Part shown: piece by piece, positions 45,579 through 53,319 of the stretch
Layout of the letters: each line of letters starts with the position of its first letter
Position numbering within the stretch: the first letter of the stretch is position 1
Origin: Streptomyces sp. STR69
Lineage (GTDB): Bacteria > Actinomycetota > Actinomycetes > Streptomycetales > Streptomycetaceae
Direction of reading: 5' to 3'
Assembly (NCBI RefSeq): GCF_024519455.1
Contig: NZ_JALJRY010000001.1
Span: forward strand, 231,153-295,152
DNA: 64,000 nucleotides
Made by a program: the position numbers and the translations under genes
Notes under the pieces: generated by a model
What the model was told of the DNA's origin: nothing
The model's database searches: none
Seen by the model: the letters and a program-made list of their open reading frames with translations, nothing else

Positions 45579-45624
45579 CGCGAACGTGGCCGGACCTCTT
45601 CGGGGAGGTCCGGCCACGTTCGCG
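45579..45624. terminator. Very strong bidirectional terminator
   Basis: CGCGAACGTGGCCGGACCTC (45579-45598) and its perfect complement (45605-45624) form a 20-bp stem with a TTCGGG loop. It lies nine bases past the secreted-protein stop and separates it from the convergent lipoprotein gene. Confidence 0.92.
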
Positions 45625-45659
45625 TCGTACGACTCCGTGCCGCTGAGCGCGCAGGACCG

Positions 45660-47837
45660 CTATCGGCCCGACGGGCTCGCCGAGGGGTGGGCCCCCTTCT
45701 TCAGGAAGCCCATGTCCTCGTAGACCGGGGTCTGGAAGCCGAAGGACCCCGCGTTGACGATGGTCCTGCGGGCGGCGGTGAGCTGGGGGCGCTGGTAGAG
45801 GGGGATGGAGCCGGCCGCCGCCCAGATGCGGGCGTCGGCCTTGCGGACCAGGGCTGCGGACTCGTCCTCGTCGAGGGTGGAGGCGGCCTGGTCGAAGAGC
45901 TGGTCGACCTGGTCGGTGCCGACGCGGGTGTAGTTCTGCTCGACGTTCAGGGAGCCGTCCGCGGCCGGGACCGGCTTGGCGAAGATCGGGCGGGCGTCGG
46001 TGGCGGGGTAGGCGGACGCGGGCCAGGAGTAGAGGGCCAGGTCGTACTGGCCGGACGCGATGTGGTCCTTGAAGTAGCTGTCGTCGGAGACCTTGGTGAT
46101 CTCGGTGCGGATGCCGACCTTCTCCAGCATCCGGGAGATGCTGTCGGCGACCGCGCTCAGCGACTCCGAGCCGGTCCCGGAGGGGAGCACGAAGCGCAGG
46201 GTCAGCGGCTTGCCGTCCTTGGCGAGCGTGCCCGTCTTCGCGCCGGCCGGGGCGGCCGTGCCCTTCGGGGCGTACGCGCCGGGCGCCCCGCCCTGCTTCA
46301 CCTTGCGGCCGTCGTACTGCTTGCCGTCGGCGAGGTGCTTGGAGCCCTCGTCACCGTGCCCGTGCTTCTTGGCGTGGTCCTGGGGGTCCTTGTTGTCCTC
46401 GCCGACGATGTACTGCCCGTCGGAGCCGCCCTCCGACTCGTCGGCCGCCTTCTTGCTCTTCTTCCCCTCGGCGCCGGCCGCCTTCTCGCCCTTCTCCTTG
46501 ACCGGTCCGCCGGCCACCCAGCCGGCGTCGGTGAGCAGCGCCTGCGCCTCCGCGGTGTCGTGGTCGCCGAGCGCGCCGCTGTTGTCGGCGTACGCGGCCT
46601 GTCCGGCGAGCGCGAGGTGGCTGCCGACCGGCACGGCGGGCAGGCCCAGCGGGGTGAGGACGACCTTGGCGAGCGCCTCCCGGTCGAGCGCGCGGGCCAC
46701 GGCACGCCGGACGCGTTCGTCGGCGAGGGGGCCTTCGGAGCCGTTGAGGGCGAGCTGCGTGTAGGCGGGCTCGAAGGAGCGGCGGACGGTGAAGGCACGC
46801 AACTCGTCCTGCTGGCGCAGGTACTTGGTGAGCGCCTTGCGCTCCTTCTTGCTGAGCTTCTTCTCCTTGGGGCTCTCGCCCTTGTTCTCGTCCTTGCTCT
46901 CCGTGTCGCCCGTGGCGCTCGCGCTCGCGCCCTGGAGCGGGGTACCGGTGCCCTTGGCGCGGCCCGCGAGCGCGATCCGGCTCGCGTCGACGGGGTCGAT
47001 CGTGGCGAGGTCGACGGTGCCGTCGGCGAGCGCGGCGGCCCGCTTGTCCAGCGGTACGGCGGCCAGCACGAGCTGGGAGAGCTTCGCGGGCCGGCCCCAC
47101 CAGTGCGGGTTGCGGGCGAGGACGATCTCCTTGTCCTTGCGGTCGACCTTCTGCACCGCGAACGCGCCGGCGGTGACCTTCAGCTTGCGGCGCGCCCCGT
47201 CGTTGAAGGCGTCCGGGGTGCCCATGACGTCCTTGGGGTACAGCGGTGAGAACAGCGCCTTCCAGTCGGCGTACGGCCTGCTGAAGGTGACCTTGACCTC
47301 AAGGTTGTTGGCGCCGCGCTCGATCTTCTCGATGCGGTCGTAACCGGCGTTGCGCGCGGTCCAGTACGCGGAGTCCTTGCCGGACAGGGCGCGCCACTGG
47401 GCGGCGAAGTCGGCGGCACCGATCTCGCGGCCGTCGCTCCACACGGCCTGCTGGTCGAGCTTGTAGAGGACGACCTGCTTGGGCGAGGTGTCGACGACCT
47501 TCGCGGACTCCAGGTAGTCGGCGTCGCGCTGCGGGCGGCCCTGCGCGTCGAGCCGGAACATGGCGGGCAGGACGGCCTGGGCGACGCGGGTGGTGGCGTC
47601 GTCGGCGTCCGACTGGAAGGCGTTGAGGGTCTCGGGTACGTCGTCGACGGCCCAGCGCAGGGTGCCGCCGTCGGCGACCAGGTCACGCGCGACGGGCGCG
47701 ATGTCCTGTCCGGCCAGCGGCTTGCCCGACTCGTCGTCCGAGCTGCACGCCGAGAGGGTGGGCACCGCGAGCGCGCCCGCGGTGAGGAAGGCGACCGAGC
47801 GCATGACCGCGCGCAGTCTGACGCCGTCGTGGGACAT
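45660..47837 (-). CDS. LpqW-like SBP_bac_5 lipoprotein with charged inserts
   Basis: 725 residues. Lipobox LSAC with lipid Cys at residue 31, then an SBP_bac_5 core (WAVDDVPETLNAF, ADYLESAKVVD and the C-terminal YQRPQLTAARR). Two charged, low-complexity inserts interrupt it: residues about 325-360 (KKERKALTKYLRQQDE) and about 450-545 (KKHGHGDEGSKHLADGKQ, rich in His, Lys and Asp). It has no permease or ATPase neighbours, so it is an orphan. Position next to typA matches mycobacterial lpqW (Rv1166), a regulator of envelope glycolipid synthesis; that parallel is inference. ATG 47837 follows GGAGGT. Confidence 0.78.
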   Translation of the reverse strand: MSHDGVRLRAVMRSVAFLTAGALAVPTLSACSSDDESGKPLAGQDIAPVARDLVADGGTLRWAVDDVPETLNAFQSDADDATTRVAQAVLPAMFRLDAQGRPQRDADYLESAKVVDTSPKQVVLYKLDQQAVWSDGREIGAADFAAQWRALSGKDSAYWTARNAGYDRIEKIERGANNLEVKVTFSRPYADWKALFSPLYPKDVMGTPDAFNDGARRKLKVTAGAFAVQKVDRKDKEIVLARNPHWWGRPAKLSQLVLAAVPLDKRAAALADGTVDLATIDPVDASRIALAGRAKGTGTPLQGASASATGDTESKDENKGESPKEKKLSKKERKALTKYLRQQDELRAFTVRRSFEPAYTQLALNGSEGPLADERVRRAVARALDREALAKVVLTPLGLPAVPVGSHLALAGQAAYADNSGALGDHDTAEAQALLTDAGWVAGGPVKEKGEKAAGAEGKKSKKAADESEGGSDGQYIVGEDNKDPQDHAKKHGHGDEGSKHLADGKQYDGRKVKQGGAPGAYAPKGTAAPAGAKTGTLAKDGKPLTLRFVLPSGTGSESLSAVADSISRMLEKVGIRTEITKVSDDSYFKDHIASGQYDLALYSWPASAYPATDARPIFAKPVPAADGSLNVEQNYTRVGTDQVDQLFDQAASTLDEDESAALVRKADARIWAAAGSIPLYQRPQLTAARRTIVNAGSFGFQTPVYEDMGFLKKGAHPSASPSGR

Positions 47838-48129
47838 CACTGCTACCTCCGGTAAGCCGCGGGCTTCTGATCGCTTTTGGTGGTATATGGAGCTGATCAG
47901 ATCTATGCGGCCACTGAAGAGGAAACGGTTCGGCCCTGTGAGGCGACACGGCGAGGGGCGCCGGGAAGCCCACCCGTGCGGCGCAATGTTCGAATCTGCC
48001 CCCGTACACACCAACGCACCCCGGCCAATCCGTGCACACCGCTTCCCACCGGCAGGTGTGGCGCGCAACACTCGCAGGCGCATGAACGTTGCCGTCCAGG
48101 GCCGACGCCCGCGGAAGTGAGGTCACGTC

Positions 48130-48420
48130 ATGTCCGTGCACGACGAACTGACGTCAGTCCAGCGCTGTCTCGACGACCTGTTCAGGTCGGTGGGACGGCT
48201 GGAGAACCAATTCGGCAGCGGCGGCCTGGAGATGCGCAGGGTCAAGGCCGACGCCGACCGGCTGCGCGAAAGCGTCGCGCTGCTGCGCGACGCCGCACCA
48301 GGGATCGAGCGCCCCAAGCGCCCCGATCTCGTCCCCATCTCCGACGCCCCGTACGACAAGAGCCTGTGGACGGACACGGACGACGAGGGACTCGGCGCCC
48401 ACCACGGCCCCGGCCACTGA
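48130..48420 (+). CDS. Small coiled-coil-like protein upstream of sdhCAB
   Basis: 96 residues. Residues 1-65 are predicted helical with heptad-like Leu/Val spacing (VQRCLDDLFRSVGRLENQFG, DRLRESVALLRD), then a Pro-rich acidic tail ending in HHGPGH. ATG 48130 has GTGAGG upstream. It lies 31 bases before sdhC on the same strand, so it is probably co-transcribed with the succinate dehydrogenase genes. No known family is recognised. A role as an assembly or accessory factor is conceivable from position only. Confidence 0.7.
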   Translation: MSVHDELTSVQRCLDDLFRSVGRLENQFGSGGLEMRRVKADADRLRESVALLRDAAPGIERPKRPDLVPISDAPYDKSLWTDTDDEGLGAHHGPGH

Positions 48421-48451
48421 GCGTCCCCAGCAACCGACCGGAGTCTTCAAG

Positions 48452-49273
48452 TTGGCCACTGGTACGGAACCCCAACCGAAGATCGGCGGCGTACACACCG
48501 GTACGCGCGCCGCGATCGACGCCCCGCATCTGCGGACCGACCGCTGGTGGCTGGCCCCTGCCGTCACCGCCGCCGGACTGCTCGCCTTCGTCGTCTACTC
48601 GACCTGGCGGGCCTTCGCGGACTCGAACTACTACTCGGCGCCCTACGTCTCGCCGTTCTACTCGCCCTGTCTTGCCGAGCGGTGCAGCACCATGCACGCG
48701 GGCCCGAACGCCGACCTCTTCGGGAGCTGGTGGGGCATCTCCCCCGCCATCATCATCCTGGTCTTCCCGCTCGGCTTCCGCCTGACCTGCTACTACTACC
48801 GCAAGGCCTACTACCGCGGCTTCTGGGCCTCGCCCCCGGCCTGCGCGGTGGCCGAGCCGCACAAGAAGTACAGCGGTGAGACCCGCTTCCCGCTGATCCT
48901 GCAGAACGTCCACCGGTACTTCTTCTACGCGGCGCTCCTGGTGGCGGGCACCCTGACCTACGACACCGTGCTGACCTTCCGCGACGAGCACTACCACTGG
49001 GGCCACATGGGCCTGGGCACCCTCGTCTTCCTGGCCAACATCGTGCTGATCTGGGCGTACACCCTCTCCTGCCACTCCTGCCGGCACATCGTCGGCGGCA
49101 AGCTCAAGCACTTCTCCAAGCATCCCGTGCGCTACAAGGCGTGGAAGTTCGTGGGGAAGCTGAACAACCGTCATATGCAGCTCGCCTGGGCGTCGTTGAT
49201 CAGCGTGGCGGCTGCCGACTTCTACGTGTACCTGGTCGCCTCCGGCGCTTTCAACGATCCGAGGTTCTTCTGA
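48452..49273 (+). CDS. sdhC: Succinate dehydrogenase membrane subunit (Sdh1-type)
   Basis: 273 residues, the same length as mycobacterial Sdh1 SdhC (Rv0249c, from memory). About five membrane segments span residues 35-265. A cytosolic or interfacial motif C-H-S-C-R-H (Cys207, His208, Cys210, His212) resembles metal-binding patterns and could contribute to the membrane-embedded Rieske-type cluster reported for this Sdh class. The N-terminal external loop has a Cys pair (SPCLAERC). TTG 48452 follows GGAG with eight bases spacing. It anchors SdhAB and reduces menaquinone. Its stop overlaps the sdhA ATG by one base. Confidence 0.87.
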   Translation: MATGTEPQPKIGGVHTGTRAAIDAPHLRTDRWWLAPAVTAAGLLAFVVYSTWRAFADSNYYSAPYVSPFYSPCLAERCSTMHAGPNADLFGSWWGISPAIIILVFPLGFRLTCYYYRKAYYRGFWASPPACAVAEPHKKYSGETRFPLILQNVHRYFFYAALLVAGTLTYDTVLTFRDEHYHWGHMGLGTLVFLANIVLIWAYTLSCHSCRHIVGGKLKHFSKHPVRYKAWKFVGKLNNRHMQLAWASLISVAAADFYVYLVASGAFNDPRFF

Positions 49274-51216
49274 TGTCCGTGGTCGAGCGACAGGAGTGGG
49301 ACGTCGTCGTGGTCGGTGCCGGTGGCGCCGGTCTGCGGGCCGCCATCGAGGCGCGCGAGCGCGGTGCCCGTACGGCGGTGATCTGCAAGTCGCTGTTCGG
49401 CAAGGCCCATACGGTGATGGCCGAGGGCGGCATCGCGGCGGCGATGGGCAACGTCAACTCCGGCGACAACTGGCAGGTCCACTTCCGCGACACCCTGCGC
49501 GGCGGCAAGTTCCTCAACCAGTGGCGCATGTCCGAGCTGCACGCGAAGGAAGCCCCGGACCGGGTCTGGGAGTTGGAGACCTGGGGCGCCCTCTTCGACC
49601 GCACCCAGGACGGCCGGATCTCCCAGCGCAACTTCGGCGGCCACGAGTACCCACGCCTCGCCCACGTCGGCGACCGTACGGGACTTGAGCTGATCCGCAC
49701 GCTCCAGCAGAAGATCGTGTCGCTCCAGCAGGAGGACCACAAGGAGACCGGCGAGTACGAGTCGCGTCTGAAGGTCTATCAGGAATGCACCGTGACACGG
49801 GTGTTGAAGGACGGCAACCGGGTCTCCGGGGTCTTCGCCTACGAGCGCGAGACCGGCCGCTTCCTGGTCCTCGAAGCGCCCTCCGTGGTGATCGCGACCG
49901 GCGGGATCGGCAAGTCCTTCAAGGTGACGTCCAACTCCTGGGAGTACACGGGCGACGGCCACGCGCTGGCGCTGCTGGCGGGCGCGCCCCTGCTCAACAT
50001 GGAGTTCGTGCAGTTCCACCCGACCGGCATGGTCTGGCCGCCGTCCGTGAAGGGCATCCTCGTCACCGAGTCGGTGCGCGGCGACGGCGGAGTACTGCGC
50101 AACTCCGAGAACAAGCGGTTCATGTTCGACTACATCCCCGACGTCTTCAAGGAGAAGTACGCCGAGTCGGAGGCCGAGGGCGACCGCTGGTACGAGGACC
50201 CCGACAACAACCGCCGTCCCCCCGAACTGCTCCCCCGCGACGAGGTCGCCCGCGCCATCAACTCCGAGGTGAAGGCGGGCCGCGGCTCACCGCACGGCGG
50301 AGTCTTCCTGGACGTGTCGACACGCATGCCGGCGGAGGTGATCCGACGCCGACTCCCGTCCATGTACCACCAGTTCAAGGAGCTGGCCGACGTCGACATC
50401 ACGGCGGAGGCGATGGAGGTCGGGCCGACCTGTCACTACGTGATGGGCGGCATCGCGGTCGAGTCGGACACGGCGGCGGCGCGCGGCGTACCGGGGCTGT
50501 TCGCGGCCGGTGAGGTGGCCGGCGGTATGCACGGCTCCAACCGGCTCGGCGGCAACTCCCTCTCCGACCTGCTGGTGTTCGGCCGCAGGGCGGGCTGGCA
50601 CGCGGCGGACCACGCGGCCGACCTGGCGGACAGCCGCCCGCTGGTCGACGACACCGAGGTGGACCTCGCGGCGGCGGAGGCACTGCGCCCCTTCTCGGCG
50701 GAGGGCCCCGAACCGGGCAAGGAGAACGGGCGTCCACCGGAGAACCCGTACACCCTCCACCAGGAACTCCAGCAGACCATGAACGACCTCGTCGGCATCA
50801 TCCGCCGCGAGGGCGAGATGGAACAGGCGCTGGAGAAACTCGCCGATCTGCGGGTACGGGCCCGACGGGCCGGCGTCGAGGGCCACCGCCAGTTCAACCC
50901 GGGCTGGCACCTCGCGCTCGACCTCCGCAACATGCTGCTGGTCAGCGAGTGCGTGGCCCGGGCCGCCCTGGAGCGCACCGAGTCGCGCGGCGGACACACC
51001 CGCGAGGACCACCCCGGCATGAACCGCGACTGGCGCCGCATCAACCTGATCTGCCAACTCACCGATCCCACGGGCGGGTTGGGCGGCACGGATCCGGTGT
51101 CCGCCCAGATCGGCCTGACCCGCGAGACGACCGACCCCATCCGCGCCGACCTGCTCGCCCTCTTCGAGAAGGAAGAGCTGGTCAAGTACCTCGCCGAAGA
51201 GGAGCTGTACGAGTGA
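49273..51216 (+). CDS. sdhA: Succinate dehydrogenase flavoprotein subunit
   Basis: 647 residues. FAD-binding GAGGAGLRAA near residue 15, the FAD-linking His near residue 46 (GKAHTVMAEGG), and substrate-site segments QFHPTG, RGDGG and HYVMGGI are visible. GEVAGGMHGSNRLGGNSL near residue 420 completes the flavin site. The C-terminal domain has the NPGWHLALDLRNML helix. It oxidises succinate to fumarate in the TCA cycle and respiratory chain. ATG 49273 shares one base with the sdhC stop, and its stop overlaps sdhB in GTGA. Confidence 0.96.
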   Translation: MSVVERQEWDVVVVGAGGAGLRAAIEARERGARTAVICKSLFGKAHTVMAEGGIAAAMGNVNSGDNWQVHFRDTLRGGKFLNQWRMSELHAKEAPDRVWELETWGALFDRTQDGRISQRNFGGHEYPRLAHVGDRTGLELIRTLQQKIVSLQQEDHKETGEYESRLKVYQECTVTRVLKDGNRVSGVFAYERETGRFLVLEAPSVVIATGGIGKSFKVTSNSWEYTGDGHALALLAGAPLLNMEFVQFHPTGMVWPPSVKGILVTESVRGDGGVLRNSENKRFMFDYIPDVFKEKYAESEAEGDRWYEDPDNNRRPPELLPRDEVARAINSEVKAGRGSPHGGVFLDVSTRMPAEVIRRRLPSMYHQFKELADVDITAEAMEVGPTCHYVMGGIAVESDTAAARGVPGLFAAGEVAGGMHGSNRLGGNSLSDLLVFGRRAGWHAADHAADLADSRPLVDDTEVDLAAAEALRPFSAEGPEPGKENGRPPENPYTLHQELQQTMNDLVGIIRREGEMEQALEKLADLRVRARRAGVEGHRQFNPGWHLALDLRNMLLVSECVARAALERTESRGGHTREDHPGMNRDWRRINLICQLTDPTGGLGGTDPVSAQIGLTRETTDPIRADLLALFEKEELVKYLAEEELYE

Positions 51217-51989
51217 GCAGCTACGAGGCCCGCTTCAAGGTGTGGCGGGGGGACGTCGAGGGCGGCGGCCTGAAGGACTTCGAGGTCGAGGTCAACGACG
51301 GCGAGGTGATCCTCGACATCATCCACCGCATCCAGGCCACCCAGGCCTCCGACCTCGCCGTGCGCTGGAACTGCAAGGCGGGCAAGTGCGGTTCGTGCTC
51401 GGCGGAGATCAACGGGCGCCCCCGGCTGATGTGCATGACCCGCATGTCGACGTTCACCCGCGAGGAGACGATCACCGTCACCCCGCTGCGCGCCTTCCCG
51501 GTGGTCCGCGATCTCGTCACGGACGTGGGCTTCAACTACCAGAAGGCCAGGGAGGTTCCGGCGTTCGTACCGCCGAAAGGCGTCGCTCCCGGCGAGTACC
51601 GGATGATGCAGGAGGACGTCGACCGCTCGCAGGAGTTCCGCAAGTGCATCGAGTGCTTCCTGTGCCAGGACACCTGCCATGTGGTCCGCGACCACGAGGA
51701 GAACAAGACGGCGTTCGCCGGCCCCCGATTCCTCATGCGGGTCGCGGAGTTGGACATGCACCCGCTGGACGCGGCCTCGGAGTCCGGCCTGGACCGCAAG
51801 AAGACCGCCCAGGACGAACACGGCCTCGGCTACTGCAACATCACCAAGTGCTGCACCGAGGTCTGCCCCGAGGGCATCCACATCACGGACAACGCACTGA
51901 TTCCCTTGAAGGAACGGGCAGTTGACCGCAAGTACGACCCGCTGGTGTGGCTGGGGTCGAAGATCAGGAGGCGTTCTTCAGACGGGTGA
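51213..51989 (+). CDS. sdhB: Succinate dehydrogenase iron-sulphur subunit
   Basis: 258 residues. The [2Fe-2S] ferredoxin domain has CKAGKCGSC near residue 54 plus a later Cys (RLMCMTRM). The [4Fe-4S]/[3Fe-4S] domain has CIECFLCQDTC near residue 147 and CNITKCCTEVCPEG near residue 210. It transfers electrons from SdhA FAD to the membrane subunit. GTG 51213 overlaps the sdhA stop in GTGA. The 3' end overlaps the convergent APH-like gene by 26 bases. Confidence 0.95.
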   Translation: MSSYEARFKVWRGDVEGGGLKDFEVEVNDGEVILDIIHRIQATQASDLAVRWNCKAGKCGSCSAEINGRPRLMCMTRMSTFTREETITVTPLRAFPVVRDLVTDVGFNYQKAREVPAFVPPKGVAPGEYRMMQEDVDRSQEFRKCIECFLCQDTCHVVRDHEENKTAFAGPRFLMRVAELDMHPLDAASESGLDRKKTAQDEHGLGYCNITKCCTEVCPEGIHITDNALIPLKERAVDRKYDPLVWLGSKIRRRSSDG

Positions 51990-52962
51990 GGACCTGGCCC
52001 AGGTTGTGTTCGGCGATGCCCCGCATGAATTCCGGGTCGTGGAAGTCGCCTACGTCCAGGAGACGCAGCGGGCCCGCCACCAGGGAGAGATGCATGGCCA
52101 GGCGGTAGAGGCGCAGGCGGGCGGGGTCGAGGTTCCCGGTGCGCAGGGCGTCGTAGTGGTGGCCGAAGCGCAGGTCGAGGAAAACGTGCTCCCACTCGAC
52201 GTCGAAGTACATCAACCCCTCGATGTCGATGAGGGCGAGGTCGCCGTCGGGGGTCACGCGGACGTGGTCGGGGCCGAGTTCACCGTGGATGAGAGCGGGG
52301 GGCTCGGCGCGCGGGCGGACCCGCGCGGCCAACGCCCCGAGCCTGTCGGCCAGTTGACTCTGCACGGCGGCGACTCGGGGCTCCCGCGCGATGAGTTCGT
52401 CGAGGGCGCAGAGGGCGCGTGCGACGACGATCCCCTCGCACGAACCGCCGTACGAGGAACCGCCGTTGTCGACGACCGCGATCTTCCCGAAGCGCGGACC
52501 CGTGCACGCGTGCAGGGTGTCGAGCAGGGCCGCCGTCCGCTCCAGCGCCTCTGCCTTCGGTACGGCGGGCAGGTCACCGTCCAGCAGATCCTCCAGGGTG
52601 CCACCAGGAAGGTCCTCGACGATCGCCACGTCCGCCGGGAGGTGGGTGTGGGTGCGGTCGGTGTGGAGGAGTCGGGGCGCGCGGACGCCGGCTGCGGCGA
52701 GGCGGTTCGCCGCCGCCGTGAAGAGGTCGAGTCCGGACGCGTGGGAGAACGGGTCGCGGGGGTCCCCGGGGCCGGCGTCCCAGAGGTCCTCGTCCGGGGA
52801 CCAGACGTAGGCGACGGCGCTCGAACCGTCGTCGAGGGCCAGCCGGTAGACGCCCTTCTTCGAACCGCCCCGGATACGGGTCACGTCGTTCAGCGCGTGG
52901 CCGACGGCGCGGGCGAAGGGGGACAGGTCGGCGCGGGTGAGGGTCTTGCGGGTGGCGGTCAC
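51964..52962 (-). CDS. Aminoglycoside phosphotransferase-like kinase
   Basis: 332 residues with the APH/choline-kinase fold. The nucleotide loop is GGSKKGVYRL near residue 32, and AIVEDLPGG lines the hinge. The catalytic loop has HGELGPDHVRV near residue 225, where the usual catalytic Asp appears as Glu followed by a later Asp. The metal-binding motif is LIDIEGLMYFD, with D-I-E in place of D-x-E/D. It probably phosphorylates a small molecule; the substrate is unknown. GTG 52962 overlaps the upstream stop in GTGA. It runs convergent into sdhB with a 26-base overlap and no terminator. Confidence 0.82.
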   Translation of the reverse strand: MTATRKTLTRADLSPFARAVGHALNDVTRIRGGSKKGVYRLALDDGSSAVAYVWSPDEDLWDAGPGDPRDPFSHASGLDLFTAAANRLAAAGVRAPRLLHTDRTHTHLPADVAIVEDLPGGTLEDLLDGDLPAVPKAEALERTAALLDTLHACTGPRFGKIAVVDNGGSSYGGSCEGIVVARALCALDELIAREPRVAAVQSQLADRLGALAARVRPRAEPPALIHGELGPDHVRVTPDGDLALIDIEGLMYFDVEWEHVFLDLRFGHHYDALRTGNLDPARLRLYRLAMHLSLVAGPLRLLDVGDFHDPEFMRGIAEHNLGQVLTRLKNAS

Positions 52963-53237
52963 CGGGGCGCGGGAAGCCTCTTGGCGCGCGACTGGAGCAG
53001 AAAGCCCAGGAGGATCAGGACAAAGCCCAGTGCTCCGAAGAAGTCGATGAACGTCAGCCAGCGCAGGGACGCCTCGGTCCCCAGGCCCACGGCCGACATC
53101 AACCCGCCGTAGCCCCACAACTCCGGTCGTACGACACTGCCTCGCAGCTGCGGCGGGAGCCGGCCCGTTGTCAGCGCGATCACTCCGGGCACCGCCATCA
53201 GCACACAGGCCAACGCGCCAAGCGTCGTCCACAGCAT
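52959..53237 (-). CDS. Small membrane protein
   Basis: 92 residues with hydrophobic segments at about 2-23, 43-55 and 62-82 (TFIDFFGALGFVLILLGFLL) and a basic C-terminus (QSRAKRLPAPR). It is coupled to the APH-like kinase by a GTGA overlap, so the two form one translational unit. ATG 53237 is the first in-frame start. No family is recognised. The pairing suggests a membrane-linked substrate or partner, which is only inference. Confidence 0.75.
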   Translation of the reverse strand: MLWTTLGALACVLMAVPGVIALTTGRLPPQLRGSVVRPELWGYGGLMSAVGLGTEASLRWLTFIDFFGALGFVLILLGFLLQSRAKRLPAPR

Positions 53238-53319
53238 CGCCCACCCCCTTCAGGCCACGTGGATCATCGCACCCCGGCCTGTGAACGGCACTGTATTTTC
53301 ACGGCATTCGGGCACGCGC

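Noticed and set aside
45687..47249. Long plus-strand frame opposite the LpqW-like gene.
   Set aside because: Antisense shadow of a lipoprotein gene with signal peptide, lipobox and family motifs.
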